Below, piece after piece: positions 1 to 6,731 of a stretch of 10,836 nt of DNA. Under the pieces are notes generated by a model. It saw only the letters and a program-made list of their open reading frames with translations. It made no database searches and had not been told where the DNA came from. The position numbers and the translations under genes are program-made. Location of the stretch: positions 1 to 10,836 of the forward strand of contig JADGNL010000208.1 of assembly GCA_017883495.1 (NCBI GenBank), read 5' to 3'. Numbering within the stretch: position 1 is the stretch's first letter; every line of letters begins with the position of its first letter. The DNA comes from Methanomicrobiales archaeon (GTDB taxonomy: Archaea; Halobacteriota; Methanomicrobia; Methanomicrobiales; Methanospirillaceae).

Positions 1-212
1 CATCTCCCTTCCATCCGCCGATTCGGCGTTATCCGGTCTGCCACCGCCCTCAGGGGCAACGTCGGATGAGCAGCCCGACATTCATCGCAACCAGGGGGAC
101 GTGAATCCGGTCTGGTCGTACCGGAGGCCCATTTCCCAGCGTTTCCGGGAAATACCGTCAAATTTTGCCGGAACATCAATGGTTATTGGTAACCCGGACC
201 AGGTATCACTCC
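1..212. other. Intergenic stretch at the left edge, no convincing gene
   Basis: I see no gene that convinces me here. Positions 16-28 form a short perfect inverted repeat (CGCCGA-T-TCGGCG). The first three bases read as a start codon on the minus strand with an AGGGAG directly against it, so a leftward gene may begin at or just beyond the edge. A second perfect hairpin lies at 131-153. Open frames on both strands across this stretch have the Arg/Pro/Gly-rich composition expected of random high-GC reading. Confidence 0.4.
131..153. repeat. Short perfect inverted repeat
   Basis: ATTTCCC at 131-137 is the exact reverse complement of GGGAAAT at 147-153, with a nine-base loop. It lies about 60 bases before the start of the small membrane-protein frame at 213. 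It could be an operator or an RNA hairpin in that gene's leader. The stem is only 7 bp, so chance is possible. Confidence 0.35.
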
Positions 213-359
213 ATGAATTGCTTCAGTGGCGTCCCGGCCCGGTATGGAGACCACCGCGCCCGTTGGGCCTGGTACGAGCTCGGATCGATAATCCTCTACG
301 CAGCGGCGATCGGCGTGAGCATCGCGATTGCACTCACGGATCTCCGGATCCGGTTCTGA
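213..359 (+). CDS. Small one-helix membrane protein, hypothetical
   Basis: This is a 48-residue frame starting at ATG 213 and ending TGA. The N-terminal 20 residues are mixed and contain one Cys. They are followed by a basic/aromatic stretch (HRARWAWYE), then a hydrophobic run at roughly residues 24-42 (SIILYAAAIGVSIAIALTD), and a short basic tail (LRIRF). That is the layout of a single-span membrane protein. AGGT at 201-204 sits eight bases before the ATG and could be a weak ribosome binding site. A longer frame from 165 exists, but the added residues look unstructured. I do not recognise the protein. The frame is short and other frames overlap it, so it is a candidate and not a firm gene. 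Confidence 0.4.
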   Translation: MNCFSGVPARYGDHRARWAWYELGSIILYAAAIGVSIAIALTDLRIRF

Positions 360-472
360 GAGTCCCCGGAGCGATCCGACCCCGCTGTCATTCGTACGAT
401 CCGTCGGTGCCCGAGGAGCGCGATCGGAGGGGCGCATCGGTGTCGGGTATCCCGGCAGCAACCACGCATTGA

Positions 473-491
473 TCTTTGTTTTAATATCTTT
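473..491 (+). terminator. T-rich tract, putative archaeal terminator
   Basis: A run dominated by T (TCTTTGTTTT followed by AATATCTTT) breaks the high-GC background about 115 bases after the small membrane-protein frame. Archaeal termination commonly occurs at oligo-T tracts without a hairpin. The same stretch could instead serve as a TATA-like promoter element, since TTTTAATATC is also present. Confidence 0.35.
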
Positions 492-537
492 GCCAGAAAT
501 TCTTCGTGATGCGGTCGCATCCTTATCGGAGGCATCG

Positions 538-550
538 GTAAAATATTACA
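538..550 (+). promoter_or_regulatory. TATA-like element upstream of the ACT-hom operon
   Basis: GGTAAAATATTAC is the best TATA-like A/T run before the operon. Transcription starting about 25 bases downstream would give a leader of roughly 155 nt before the GTG at 724. A weaker alternative is GCTTATCC around 683-690, which would give a leader of only about 10-15 nt containing the ribosome binding site. The sequence alone does not decide between them. Confidence 0.3.
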
Positions 551-723
551 GAACCACCCGTTCGTCCGGGGATGATCACATAATTCCTGCCTTCCGAACC
601 GCTGCTACTGTCTGTCTTTCGACCTTTCAATCATCCTCGAAACCCTTTCCGTAGTCTTACCCGTTGGGGACAACAAACAAGGCTTATCCTCCACCTCGTG
701 CAAGGTACCAGCAGAAGGAGAAG

Positions 724-1239
724 GTGGTCCGTCTGCAGGTCTCGATGAAACTGGAGATGAAGGACAGTCCGGGGCAGCTCGTGGCCGCCCTGACGCCGAT
801 CTCGGAGTACGGCGGCAACATCATCGCCGTGATCCACCAGCGGGAGCCGGAGTCGCCGTCCGACACGCTCGGCGTCCAGATCGTTCTCGAGATCGCACAG
901 GAGCGGCTGGACGCGCTCGTGGGCGCGATCAAGCTCCAGGGCGTCAGCATCCTCCGGCTCGGCGAGGAGCGGCTTCTCTACCGGCAGTCCGTGATCATGA
1001 TCGGCCACCTGATCCACACCGATATCGGGGATACGATCGGCCGGATCGATGCCACCGGGTTTGCCGAGGTGGCCGAGCTGAACGTCCACATGCCCGCCAT
1101 CGCCGAGCCGTCGACCGCGCTGATCACGATCAAAGCGACCACGCGCTCCGAGATGGGGCGGGCCCTCGACGTTCTCCGTACGGTGGCAGCCGAGAAGGGG
1201 TTGCTGATCGTCGAGCCGCTCGCGGGGGCCGAGGCATGA
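724..1239 (+). CDS. ACT-domain protein, predicted allosteric regulator of homoserine dehydrogenase
   Basis: The 171-residue protein has two ACT-like halves. The first, about residues 3-75, opens with VSMKLEMKDSPGQL, the typical ACT beta strand and Asp/Pro/Gly ligand loop, and continues with a GGNI turn. The second, about residues 86-165, has the order IGHLIHTDIGDTI then a final strand. This matches archaeal proteins of the COG2061 type, predicted to bind an amino acid effector and regulate homoserine dehydrogenase. I chose GTG 724 because homology-like sequence begins there and AAGGAG (715-720) precedes it, although its three-base spacing is tight. ATG 745 would cut into the first ACT strand, and TTG 664 adds a low-complexity Pro/Arg tail. 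The stop overlaps the next gene's start as ATGA. The effector is not visible; threonine is a reasonable guess. Confidence 0.85.
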   Translation: MVRLQVSMKLEMKDSPGQLVAALTPISEYGGNIIAVIHQREPESPSDTLGVQIVLEIAQERLDALVGAIKLQGVSILRLGEERLLYRQSVIMIGHLIHTDIGDTIGRIDATGFAEVAELNVHMPAIAEPSTALITIKATTRSEMGRALDVLRTVAAEKGLLIVEPLAGAEA

Positions 1240-2225
1240 GGGTCGCCGTGCTCGGGCTCGGGGCCGTCGGCAAGGGCCTGCTCCGGACGCTCGCGGCGAA
1301 ACCGGAGCTCGACCTCGTGCTGACTGCGGCCGCGGACTCGTCGTCGGCCTGCATCGACCCCGACGGTCTCGACCCGACCGCGGTCCTCGACGCGAAGTGC
1401 GCTACCGGCCGGTGTGGTGCCTCCGGCCTCTCCGCTACCGACGTGCTCGCCTCAGGGGCGTACGACGTGCTCGTCGAGCTGACCCCGACCAACGCGCTGA
1501 CCGGCGAGCCCGCGCTCACGCACATCCGGTCCGCTATCGAACGCGGAAAGCACGTGGTCACCTCCAACAAGGGGCCGATCGCGGTCGACCACGCCGGGCT
1601 TACGGCCCTGGCCGACGAGGCGGGGGTCGCGCTCCGGTACGAGGCGACCGTGGGCGGGGCGATCCCCGTGATCCACGCGATCCGCGACGGTCTCGCCGGC
1701 AACCGGTTCTCTTCGATCACGGGCGTGCTGAACGGCACCTGCAACTACATCCTGACACGGATGGACGACGAGGGCCTGACGTACGAGCAGGCCCTTGCCG
1801 AGGCGCGGGAGCTCGGGTATGCCGAGGCCGACCCGACGTACGACGTCCGCGGGATCGACGCGGCCATCAAGCTCGTGATCCTCGCGAACACCTGCTGGAG
1901 CCTCGGCGTAACCCTCGACGATGTCTCGATCACCGGGATCGACGGCCTGACCGTGGACGCGCTCCGCCTCGCCGCCGACCAGGACTGCACCATCCGGCTG
2001 ATCGGCGAAGTGGCGCCGGCAGAGAACCTGCTCCGTGTCGCCCCGCGCGTCCTGCCGCGCAACCACCCGCTCGTGATCGAGGGGACGCTCAACGCGGTCA
2101 TGCTCTCGACGGACATGGCCGGCGAGGTCACCCTGATGGGCAAGGGCGCGGGATCGGTCGAGACCGCGTCGGCGATCATCGGCGACCTGATCGCGATCCG
2201 CGACCGTTACGTCGAGTGCGGGTGA
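1236..2225 (+). CDS. hom: Homoserine dehydrogenase
   Basis: It reduces aspartate-4-semialdehyde to homoserine with NAD(P)H in the cytoplasm, at the branch toward threonine and methionine. The 329-residue protein has an N-terminal Rossmann motif GLGAVG (residues 7-12), the NKGPIA segment (111-116), the EATVGGAIPVI substrate-loop region (136-146), NGTCNYI (166-172), and the catalytic region EADPTYDVRGIDAAIK, in which Asp208 and Lys212 match the family's catalytic pair. It closes with the GKGAG...TASAIIGDL nucleotide-side element (302-318). The length is that of the short form; there is no C-terminal ACT domain. The upstream gene encodes a separate ACT protein whose TGA overlaps this ATG by four bases, so the two are probably translationally coupled and act together. 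The next gene begins three bases after the stop. Confidence 0.95.
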   Translation: MRVAVLGLGAVGKGLLRTLAAKPELDLVLTAAADSSSACIDPDGLDPTAVLDAKCATGRCGASGLSATDVLASGAYDVLVELTPTNALTGEPALTHIRSAIERGKHVVTSNKGPIAVDHAGLTALADEAGVALRYEATVGGAIPVIHAIRDGLAGNRFSSITGVLNGTCNYILTRMDDEGLTYEQALAEARELGYAEADPTYDVRGIDAAIKLVILANTCWSLGVTLDDVSITGIDGLTVDALRLAADQDCTIRLIGEVAPAENLLRVAPRVLPRNHPLVIEGTLNAVMLSTDMAGEVTLMGKGAGSVETASAIIGDLIAIRDRYVECG

Positions 2226-2228
2226 GAC

Positions 2229-3332
2229 ATGTCCCGCGTGCTCGAGCGGCGCCGGCAGCTCCTCTCCCTGATGCGGCAGGTCACGCTCGAGAGCGGCTCC
2301 TTCACCATCGCCGAGATCGCGGCCTCGCTCGGGCTGCCGAGGTCCACCGTACAGGACTGGGTGAAGCGGCTCGAGGCCGAGGGCTGCGTCGCCGGGCAGG
2401 TCGGAAGCCGGGGGCGGTACGGCGCGCGGTTCGTCGCGATCAGCGCCATGCCGCGCTCGACCTGTCGCCGGGTCTTCACGACCATCGACGGGGACGAGGT
2501 CGCGATCTTTCACAAATGTCTCTCCTCGGCCTGCGCCGGCTTCTGCGGGTACCACCACCGTGCTGCGGGAGGCGTGATCGAGTCGGTCGAGCGGGACGGG
2601 AACCTGCTCCGCGAGACCGCACGCGTCGGACGGCGCCGGCTCGAGATCGGGCTGCCCCCGCTCCCGGCCGTGGGTGTCGAGGGGGTGCGGCTCGAGAACG
2701 GGCTCGTCGTCCAGGAGCTCCGGTCGATCGGCGGGCCGGCGTACTCGCTCTCGGAGATGATCGGGCATGCCGACGGCGTGCTCGAAGTCCGGCTCGACCG
2801 GGTTGGGGGGCTCACCCGGGCGGAGGTCGTGACCCGTGCCCTTCTTCACCTCCTGATCGGGATCGACGACACAGACGCCGCCGGGGGCGGCGCCACCTTC
2901 GCCCTCGCCCTCGCCCTGCTCCAGCACCTCGCGCGACTCGAGGGGGTGCAGCCGATCGGCCATCGCGTCGTGATGCTCGACCCCGGAATCGCGGAGCGGA
3001 CCGCCGGGAACGCGTGCAGCTACCTCGAGCTCGCGGTCGAGGCTGACATGCTCGCAACCGTGGCGCAGCACGCCGTCCGGTTCGTCTCGGACGAGGCCTT
3101 CTCGCCGGAGTGGGGGGTCGCGATCCGTACCGGTTTCCGCGTGCCGGCTGCCCTCAGAGAATTCGCCGCCCGCGCGCGTACGGGTCCCGTCACGCGCGAC
3201 GAAGCCGTCGCTGTGGCGTCCTTGACCGGCGTCTCCCTTCACGGCGGACGCGGTGCGATCGGTGCGCTCGCGGCGATCGGGACGGCCGGTGCGACGATCG
3301 AAGTCCAGCTCGACCCGACCGTCCCCCTCTGA
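2229..3332 (+). CDS. Winged-helix / Cys-cluster / TiaS-like GIDDTD-domain protein
   Basis: This 367-residue protein appears to have three parts. Residues about 8-70 form a winged helix-turn-helix (FTIAEIAASLGLPRSTVQDW, then a basic wing). Residues 79-110 hold Cys79 and the cluster CLSSACAGFCGYHH (Cys97, Cys102, Cys106, His109, His110), which could bind a metal or Fe-S cluster. Residues about 205-367 resemble the catalytic/ferredoxin-like region of the archaeal tRNA(Ile2) agmatinylcytidine synthetase TiaS: the acidic LIGIDDTD motif (209-216), a VSDEAFSPEWGVAI stretch, and a GRGAIGALAAIG motif (340-351). The OB-fold and C-terminal zinc ribbon of true TiaS are absent, so this is a relative and not TiaS itself. 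Methanogens have other proteins of unknown function that could belong here, such as the methanogenesis-marker families, but I cannot confirm membership. It begins three bases after hom, with GGGTGA (2220-2225) overlapping the hom stop as a possible ribosome binding site. The function is unknown. Confidence 0.75.
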   Translation: MSRVLERRRQLLSLMRQVTLESGSFTIAEIAASLGLPRSTVQDWVKRLEAEGCVAGQVGSRGRYGARFVAISAMPRSTCRRVFTTIDGDEVAIFHKCLSSACAGFCGYHHRAAGGVIESVERDGNLLRETARVGRRRLEIGLPPLPAVGVEGVRLENGLVVQELRSIGGPAYSLSEMIGHADGVLEVRLDRVGGLTRAEVVTRALLHLLIGIDDTDAAGGGATFALALALLQHLARLEGVQPIGHRVVMLDPGIAERTAGNACSYLELAVEADMLATVAQHAVRFVSDEAFSPEWGVAIRTGFRVPAALREFAARARTGPVTRDEAVAVASLTGVSLHGGRGAIGALAAIGTAGATIEVQLDPTVPL

Positions 3333-3360
3333 GTCCGAAAAGTCGTGGAGACCGCGACCG

Positions 3361-3373
3361 CTCTTCTTCTTTC
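3361..3373 (+). terminator. Pyrimidine tract after the homoserine operon
   Basis: CTCTTCTTCTTTC follows the last gene of the rightward operon by 28 bases. A near-identical CTCTTCTT tract follows the Alba gene at 10563-10570, which supports a shared termination role. No stem-loop is needed in archaea, and none is obvious here. Confidence 0.4.
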
Positions 3374-3400
3374 ATGCCCCGACAGCGAGCGCGCTCCGTC

Positions 3401-3410
3401 GGAAAAGAGA
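3401..3410 (-). terminator. T-rich tract after the glycan operon
   Basis: On the minus strand this reads TCTCTTTTCC, about 17 bases past the stop of the DUF2206 gene. With the opposing pyrimidine tract at 3361-3373 it makes a small convergent termination zone in the 94-base gap between the two operons. Confidence 0.3.
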
Positions 3411-3426
3411 TGGACCGGGTGCCCGT

Positions 3427-5652
3427 TCACTCGTAGATCCGGGTCCCGCCGTTGTCGTACACGACACCCCGCCGCACCGTGTACGGACCGATATCGTTGT
3501 AGACCTTGACCTGGCTCGCTTCGTTCGCCGCGGCGAGCGAGAGCTTCTCGGTCAGGACGTTAAAGGTCCCGAGATAGATGTAGGAGTTCTTCCGGACCTG
3601 GGTCGGATCAGCCGGCATCTTCCGCGCCATGGTCCCGACGAAGCCCTCGAGCATCACCGCGCGAGGTATGTCCGAGTTGATCGTCCGGTTGCCGACCGCA
3701 TGCAGCCACTCAGCGCCCGCGATCTCCTGCGCATCGAACCGCGGGTAGTCGATCCGGTCGTCGAGCGCGATGGAGGTGGGTTCGTCCCCGAGCGCCGAGT
3801 AGATGAAGCCCGTGTTGAAGAGGACGAAGATGCAGAGGAACGCGGCGATCGCACGCGTCGCCGTCTCGCCCGAGAGGTCGATGGCCGAACTCCGGAACGC
3901 GCGGCGCAGGAACCGGAAGGCTTCGAGGACGCCAATGACGAAGAAGGGCGTGAGGAAGATCAGGGTGATCTGATAGAGCCGCGTCGTGTTCAGGGCGCTC
4001 GAGAAGAACGGAAGGATCACGCCGGCGACAGCGAGGGCGAAATTGACGAGCGAGATGGAGAAGTACTCGCGATCGATCGCGAAGTACTCGCCGCCGAGGT
4101 CCATCTTCTGCGGCTTCAGGAGGAGGGAGAGGATCCCGAAGAAGATGAAGAACTGGGCCACTACCTGGATGTATTTGCCGACCTGGTGGAGCGGTGTCGT
4201 CGCCGTGGTGACGATGATCGAGAGCCCCTGCGTCGTCTCGGGATCGAGGAAGCCCGAGACCATGTTGTTCGAGAACTGGAGGGCGAGCCCGGTGATCGAG
4301 TTCAGGGCCGAGGAGGAGGAGATGAACATGTACCAGCCGAGCGCGAAGATGAAGAAGAGCAGGACGAAGTCGAGAGTAAGCGCCCGCTCGCCCGCGTGGC
4401 GCGGCCGGAAGTTCGGGCCGTACCCGCGCTTCTCCCAGTCGAAGAGCGGGGAGAACCGGTCGCGGATCCGGTTGAGCGAGCCGAGCTCGGAGACCACGAG
4501 GATCACCCACGCCAGGCCGATGGTGACCATGAACAGATACGACAGGCCGTAGTGCGAGACCGCGAGCGAGAACGCGAAGAGGATCAGGATAATGTACTTC
4601 CTGATCTTGTTGAGGTCCTTGTTGATGATCAGGAGCGCGATCAGCACGAGGAAGAGCTCGGCGACCTCCTGCCGCGCCACCTGGAGCATCTCGCTGAAGA
4701 AGACGAAGAACGTGATGAAGAAGAACGTGCCGTAGAACGCGACGCGGTCGTACGACTGGCGGCGGACGATCATGTAGATGCCCGGTGCCGCGAACGAGAA
4801 GAGGAGCGGGTAGACGATCTTGAAGACCCAGACGATGTTGATGTTGCAGAGGATCGAGTAGATCGGCGCGAGCATCACTATCGAGAGCATCGCGTTGATG
4901 TTCGAGTAGATCGAGAAGTCCCAGGCCGCGTTCTGGATCACGAGGTTCGCGATGTAGAACTCCTGGTTGATATCCCAGCCCCAGATGTGGTTCGAGATGA
5001 GCGAGGCATGGAGCAGGAGGGCGAGCGCGACCGTCCAGATCACGAACGGGTAGAACCGTTCGGGCACGACCCGCCGGAAAGCGACGAGCACCGGGACGAT
5101 CGCGATCGCGGCGAGCAGCACGAACAGGAGCGTGTTGACCCGGTAGTTGTTGACGAGCCAGGCGCCGAAGATTGCCAGGAACGGGAGGAGCGCGAAGAGG
5201 AAGACGGGCCAGCCGAAGGTCTCGCCGATCGTGATATACTCCGGCTGGTTGTAGTCGCGGTCCACGATGTACGCGATCACGGCCCCGGCAAAGACGAAGA
5301 CCGTGAGCGTGATCAGGAGCGGCCCCTCCGAGATCGGCTTGAGGAGGTCGAGCATCGGGTAGATCGTGTTGATCGCGAACCCGACGAACATCACGGTCGC
5401 GAGCGAGAGCCCCACCGAGAAGAGGAAGGTCTCGATCGCCCCGACTTTGTGCACGCGCAGGATGCGGAGCAGGACGATGCCGGGGATCCATGTCAGGTAG
5501 ACGAACCCGACCACCTGCCGGAGGAGCGGTATCCCCGCACCGTTCTCCTCGAGCACGAGCGTGAGCCAGAGCAGGAGCTGGATGCCGAGCACGACACCGA
5601 GGAACGGGACGATCCCCCAGTCGTTGAGCCGGAACGGGTCGCGGATCCTCAT
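3427..5652 (-). CDS. DUF2206-family polytopic membrane protein, probable surface-glycan function
   Basis: The 741-residue protein has roughly 16-18 hydrophobic segments between residues 14 and 620, followed by a soluble tail of about 120 residues. The start (LNDWGIVPFL), the segment RQVVGFVYLTWIPGIVLLRIL (45-65) and the ending YDNGGTRIYE are patterns I associate with DUF2206, a family common in methanogens. Acidic or aromatic motifs in loops stand out: GWDINQEFY (225-233), EMLQVARQEVAE (321-332) and SHYG (366-369). Such loop acidic residues recall GT-C glycosyltransferases that use lipid-linked sugars, but this is inference; a polymerase or flippase role is equally open. The ATG overlaps the stop of the upstream glycosyltransferase as ATGA, so it is the last gene of the glycan operon. 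The tail includes SYIYLGTFN and may form a small extracytoplasmic domain. Confidence 0.85.
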   Translation of the reverse strand: MRIRDPFRLNDWGIVPFLGVVLGIQLLLWLTLVLEENGAGIPLLRQVVGFVYLTWIPGIVLLRILRVHKVGAIETFLFSVGLSLATVMFVGFAINTIYPMLDLLKPISEGPLLITLTVFVFAGAVIAYIVDRDYNQPEYITIGETFGWPVFLFALLPFLAIFGAWLVNNYRVNTLLFVLLAAIAIVPVLVAFRRVVPERFYPFVIWTVALALLLHASLISNHIWGWDINQEFYIANLVIQNAAWDFSIYSNINAMLSIVMLAPIYSILCNINIVWVFKIVYPLLFSFAAPGIYMIVRRQSYDRVAFYGTFFFITFFVFFSEMLQVARQEVAELFLVLIALLIINKDLNKIRKYIILILFAFSLAVSHYGLSYLFMVTIGLAWVILVVSELGSLNRIRDRFSPLFDWEKRGYGPNFRPRHAGERALTLDFVLLFFIFALGWYMFISSSSALNSITGLALQFSNNMVSGFLDPETTQGLSIIVTTATTPLHQVGKYIQVVAQFFIFFGILSLLLKPQKMDLGGEYFAIDREYFSISLVNFALAVAGVILPFFSSALNTTRLYQITLIFLTPFFVIGVLEAFRFLRRAFRSSAIDLSGETATRAIAAFLCIFVLFNTGFIYSALGDEPTSIALDDRIDYPRFDAQEIAGAEWLHAVGNRTINSDIPRAVMLEGFVGTMARKMPADPTQVRKNSYIYLGTFNVLTEKLSLAAANEASQVKVYNDIGPYTVRRGVVYDNGGTRIYE

Positions 5653-6731
5653 CGGGAGCGCTCCATGACCTCGCGGTATGCCGCGATCGTCCGGTCCGAG
5701 ATCGGCCCCCAGGAGAGCTCGCGTGTCATCTTCTCGTAAGCGGCCGCACCCATGGTAGTCCTCAAGGGTTCGTTCTGCAGCGTCTTCAAGATTCCCGTAG
5801 CGAGCTCTTCCGGGTCACGAGGGGGGACGATCCAGCCGGTGCGCCCCTCCTCGACGACCTCGGGGATGGCTCCGACCTCCGTGACCACGACCGGTTTTTT
5901 AAAAGCGTAGGCGATCGGGATCACACCTGTCTGGGTTCCCTCGATGTAGGGAAGGACCACGAGCCGGGCGCGCGAGAAGAGCACCGGGACCTCGGCGTCG
6001 TCGATGAACCGGTTGACGATCTCGATCCGTTCGTCGTCCAGGAGATCTCCATACGGCGCGAGGGAGCCGTCGCCCGCGACGATGAGCCGCGTCGACGGTG
6101 ATACGACCCAGACGAGCGGCATCGCCTCGAGCAGGTACTGCAGCCCTTTGTACGGCTCGATGCGGCCGAAGAAGAGGACCGCGTCCTCCTCTTCGACTGC
6201 GTCGAAGCCAATCCCGGCATAGAACGAGTAGTCCCCGTGCGGGATCACGTAGCAGGGCTGGGACGCGCCGAGCTGCTGCCGCGCCCATTCGCCGTGAACG
6301 ATCACCGCGTCCGCATATCGGAGGAAGAGGCGCCGTGCGAGTTCCTGGTCCCATGCGCGCGAGCCGGGGTGGGGGTTCACGTCGTGGATGGTGACGATGA
6401 CCGGATACCTGCGGGTCAGGATCGGCAGGAGCAGCGCGTACCAGAGCGACGCCCCGTTAAAGTGGAGGATGTCCGGGTGCTCCTCGTCGATCGCGGCGAG
6501 GAACCGGAACGGCCGCCAGACGCGGAGCGTGTTGGCCACGAAGGTGCGGACCATGTTTCCGACCGGGAGGCGGCGGATACGGACCTCCGGCGAGAACGGG
6601 AAACGGGACGGGTCCAGCCCCTCGGGGGCGATCACGACCAGGTCGACCTTGGGTGCGAGCGCGTTCGCCAGCTGCGAGACGTACTGGACGAGTCCGCCCC
6701 CGACGTTGTGGGTGAGGAGCACGACCTTCAT
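5649..6731 (-). CDS. GT4-type glycosyltransferase
   Basis: The 360-residue GT-B protein probably transfers a sugar from an activated donor to a lipid-linked or protein-linked acceptor at the inner membrane face. Visible marks are the N-terminal strand and Gly-rich loop (MKVVLLTHNVGGGLVQYVSQLANAL), HDVNPHPGS (117-124), IPHGDYSFY (163-171), FFGRIEPYKGLQYLLEA (187-203) and VVAGDGS-like IVAGDGS (217-223). The usual GT4 EX7E motif is altered: the segment is IEGTQTGVIPIAYAF (263-277), with Glu264 present but Pro272 where the second Glu would be. I chose ATG 6731, which overlaps the previous gene's stop as ATGA, the same arrangement as at the next junction. ATG 6737 would add only two residues. No signal peptide or membrane span is evident. 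Confidence 0.9.
   Translation of the reverse strand: MKVVLLTHNVGGGLVQYVSQLANALAPKVDLVVIAPEGLDPSRFPFSPEVRIRRLPVGNMVRTFVANTLRVWRPFRFLAAIDEEHPDILHFNGASLWYALLLPILTRRYPVIVTIHDVNPHPGSRAWDQELARRLFLRYADAVIVHGEWARQQLGASQPCYVIPHGDYSFYAGIGFDAVEEEDAVLFFGRIEPYKGLQYLLEAMPLVWVVSPSTRLIVAGDGSLAPYGDLLDDERIEIVNRFIDDAEVPVLFSRARLVVLPYIEGTQTGVIPIAYAFKKPVVVTEVGAIPEVVEEGRTGWIVPPRDPEELATGILKTLQNEPLRTTMGAAAYEKMTRELSWGPISDRTIAAYREVMERSR

Larger units (their letters stand above)
360..723. other. Long intergenic region and leader of the homoserine operon
   Basis: There is no convincing coding frame in these 364 bases. The part from about 470 to 700 is clearly more A/T-rich than the genes around it, as expected of an archaeal regulatory region. 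It contains a T-rich tract (473-491), a TATA-like element (about 540-549), a short TGATCA palindrome (573-578) and a second weak TATA-like stretch (683-688). I see no tRNA or recognisable riboswitch in it. Confidence 0.5.

Noticed and set aside
509..541. A ten-codon Arg/His-rich frame that might be an attenuation leader peptide
   Set aside because: It lacks Thr, Met or Ile codons expected for control of a homoserine operon, has no ribosome binding site, and no terminator/antiterminator pair follows it.
664..723. Upstream TTG start for the ACT protein
   Set aside because: The extra 20 residues are Pro/Arg/Gln-rich and do not belong to the ACT fold; GTG 724 has a purine-rich site just before it.
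1397..3046. A 549-codon plus-strand frame spanning the hom and TiaS-like junction
   Set aside because: It is a frame-shifted shadow, extremely Arg/Pro-rich, and crosses the boundary of two well-supported genes.
1452..3242. A 596-codon minus-strand frame across hom and the TiaS-like gene
   Set aside because: It is antisense to two genes with clear motifs and has Arg/Asp/Gly-rich composition with no recognisable fold.
3253..5739. An 828-codon open frame on the plus strand, antisense to the DUF2206 gene
   Set aside because: The translation is a low-complexity run of Arg, Glu and Asp without any domain. It is the mirror of hydrophobic codons in the real membrane protein; long antisense frames are expected in high-GC DNA.
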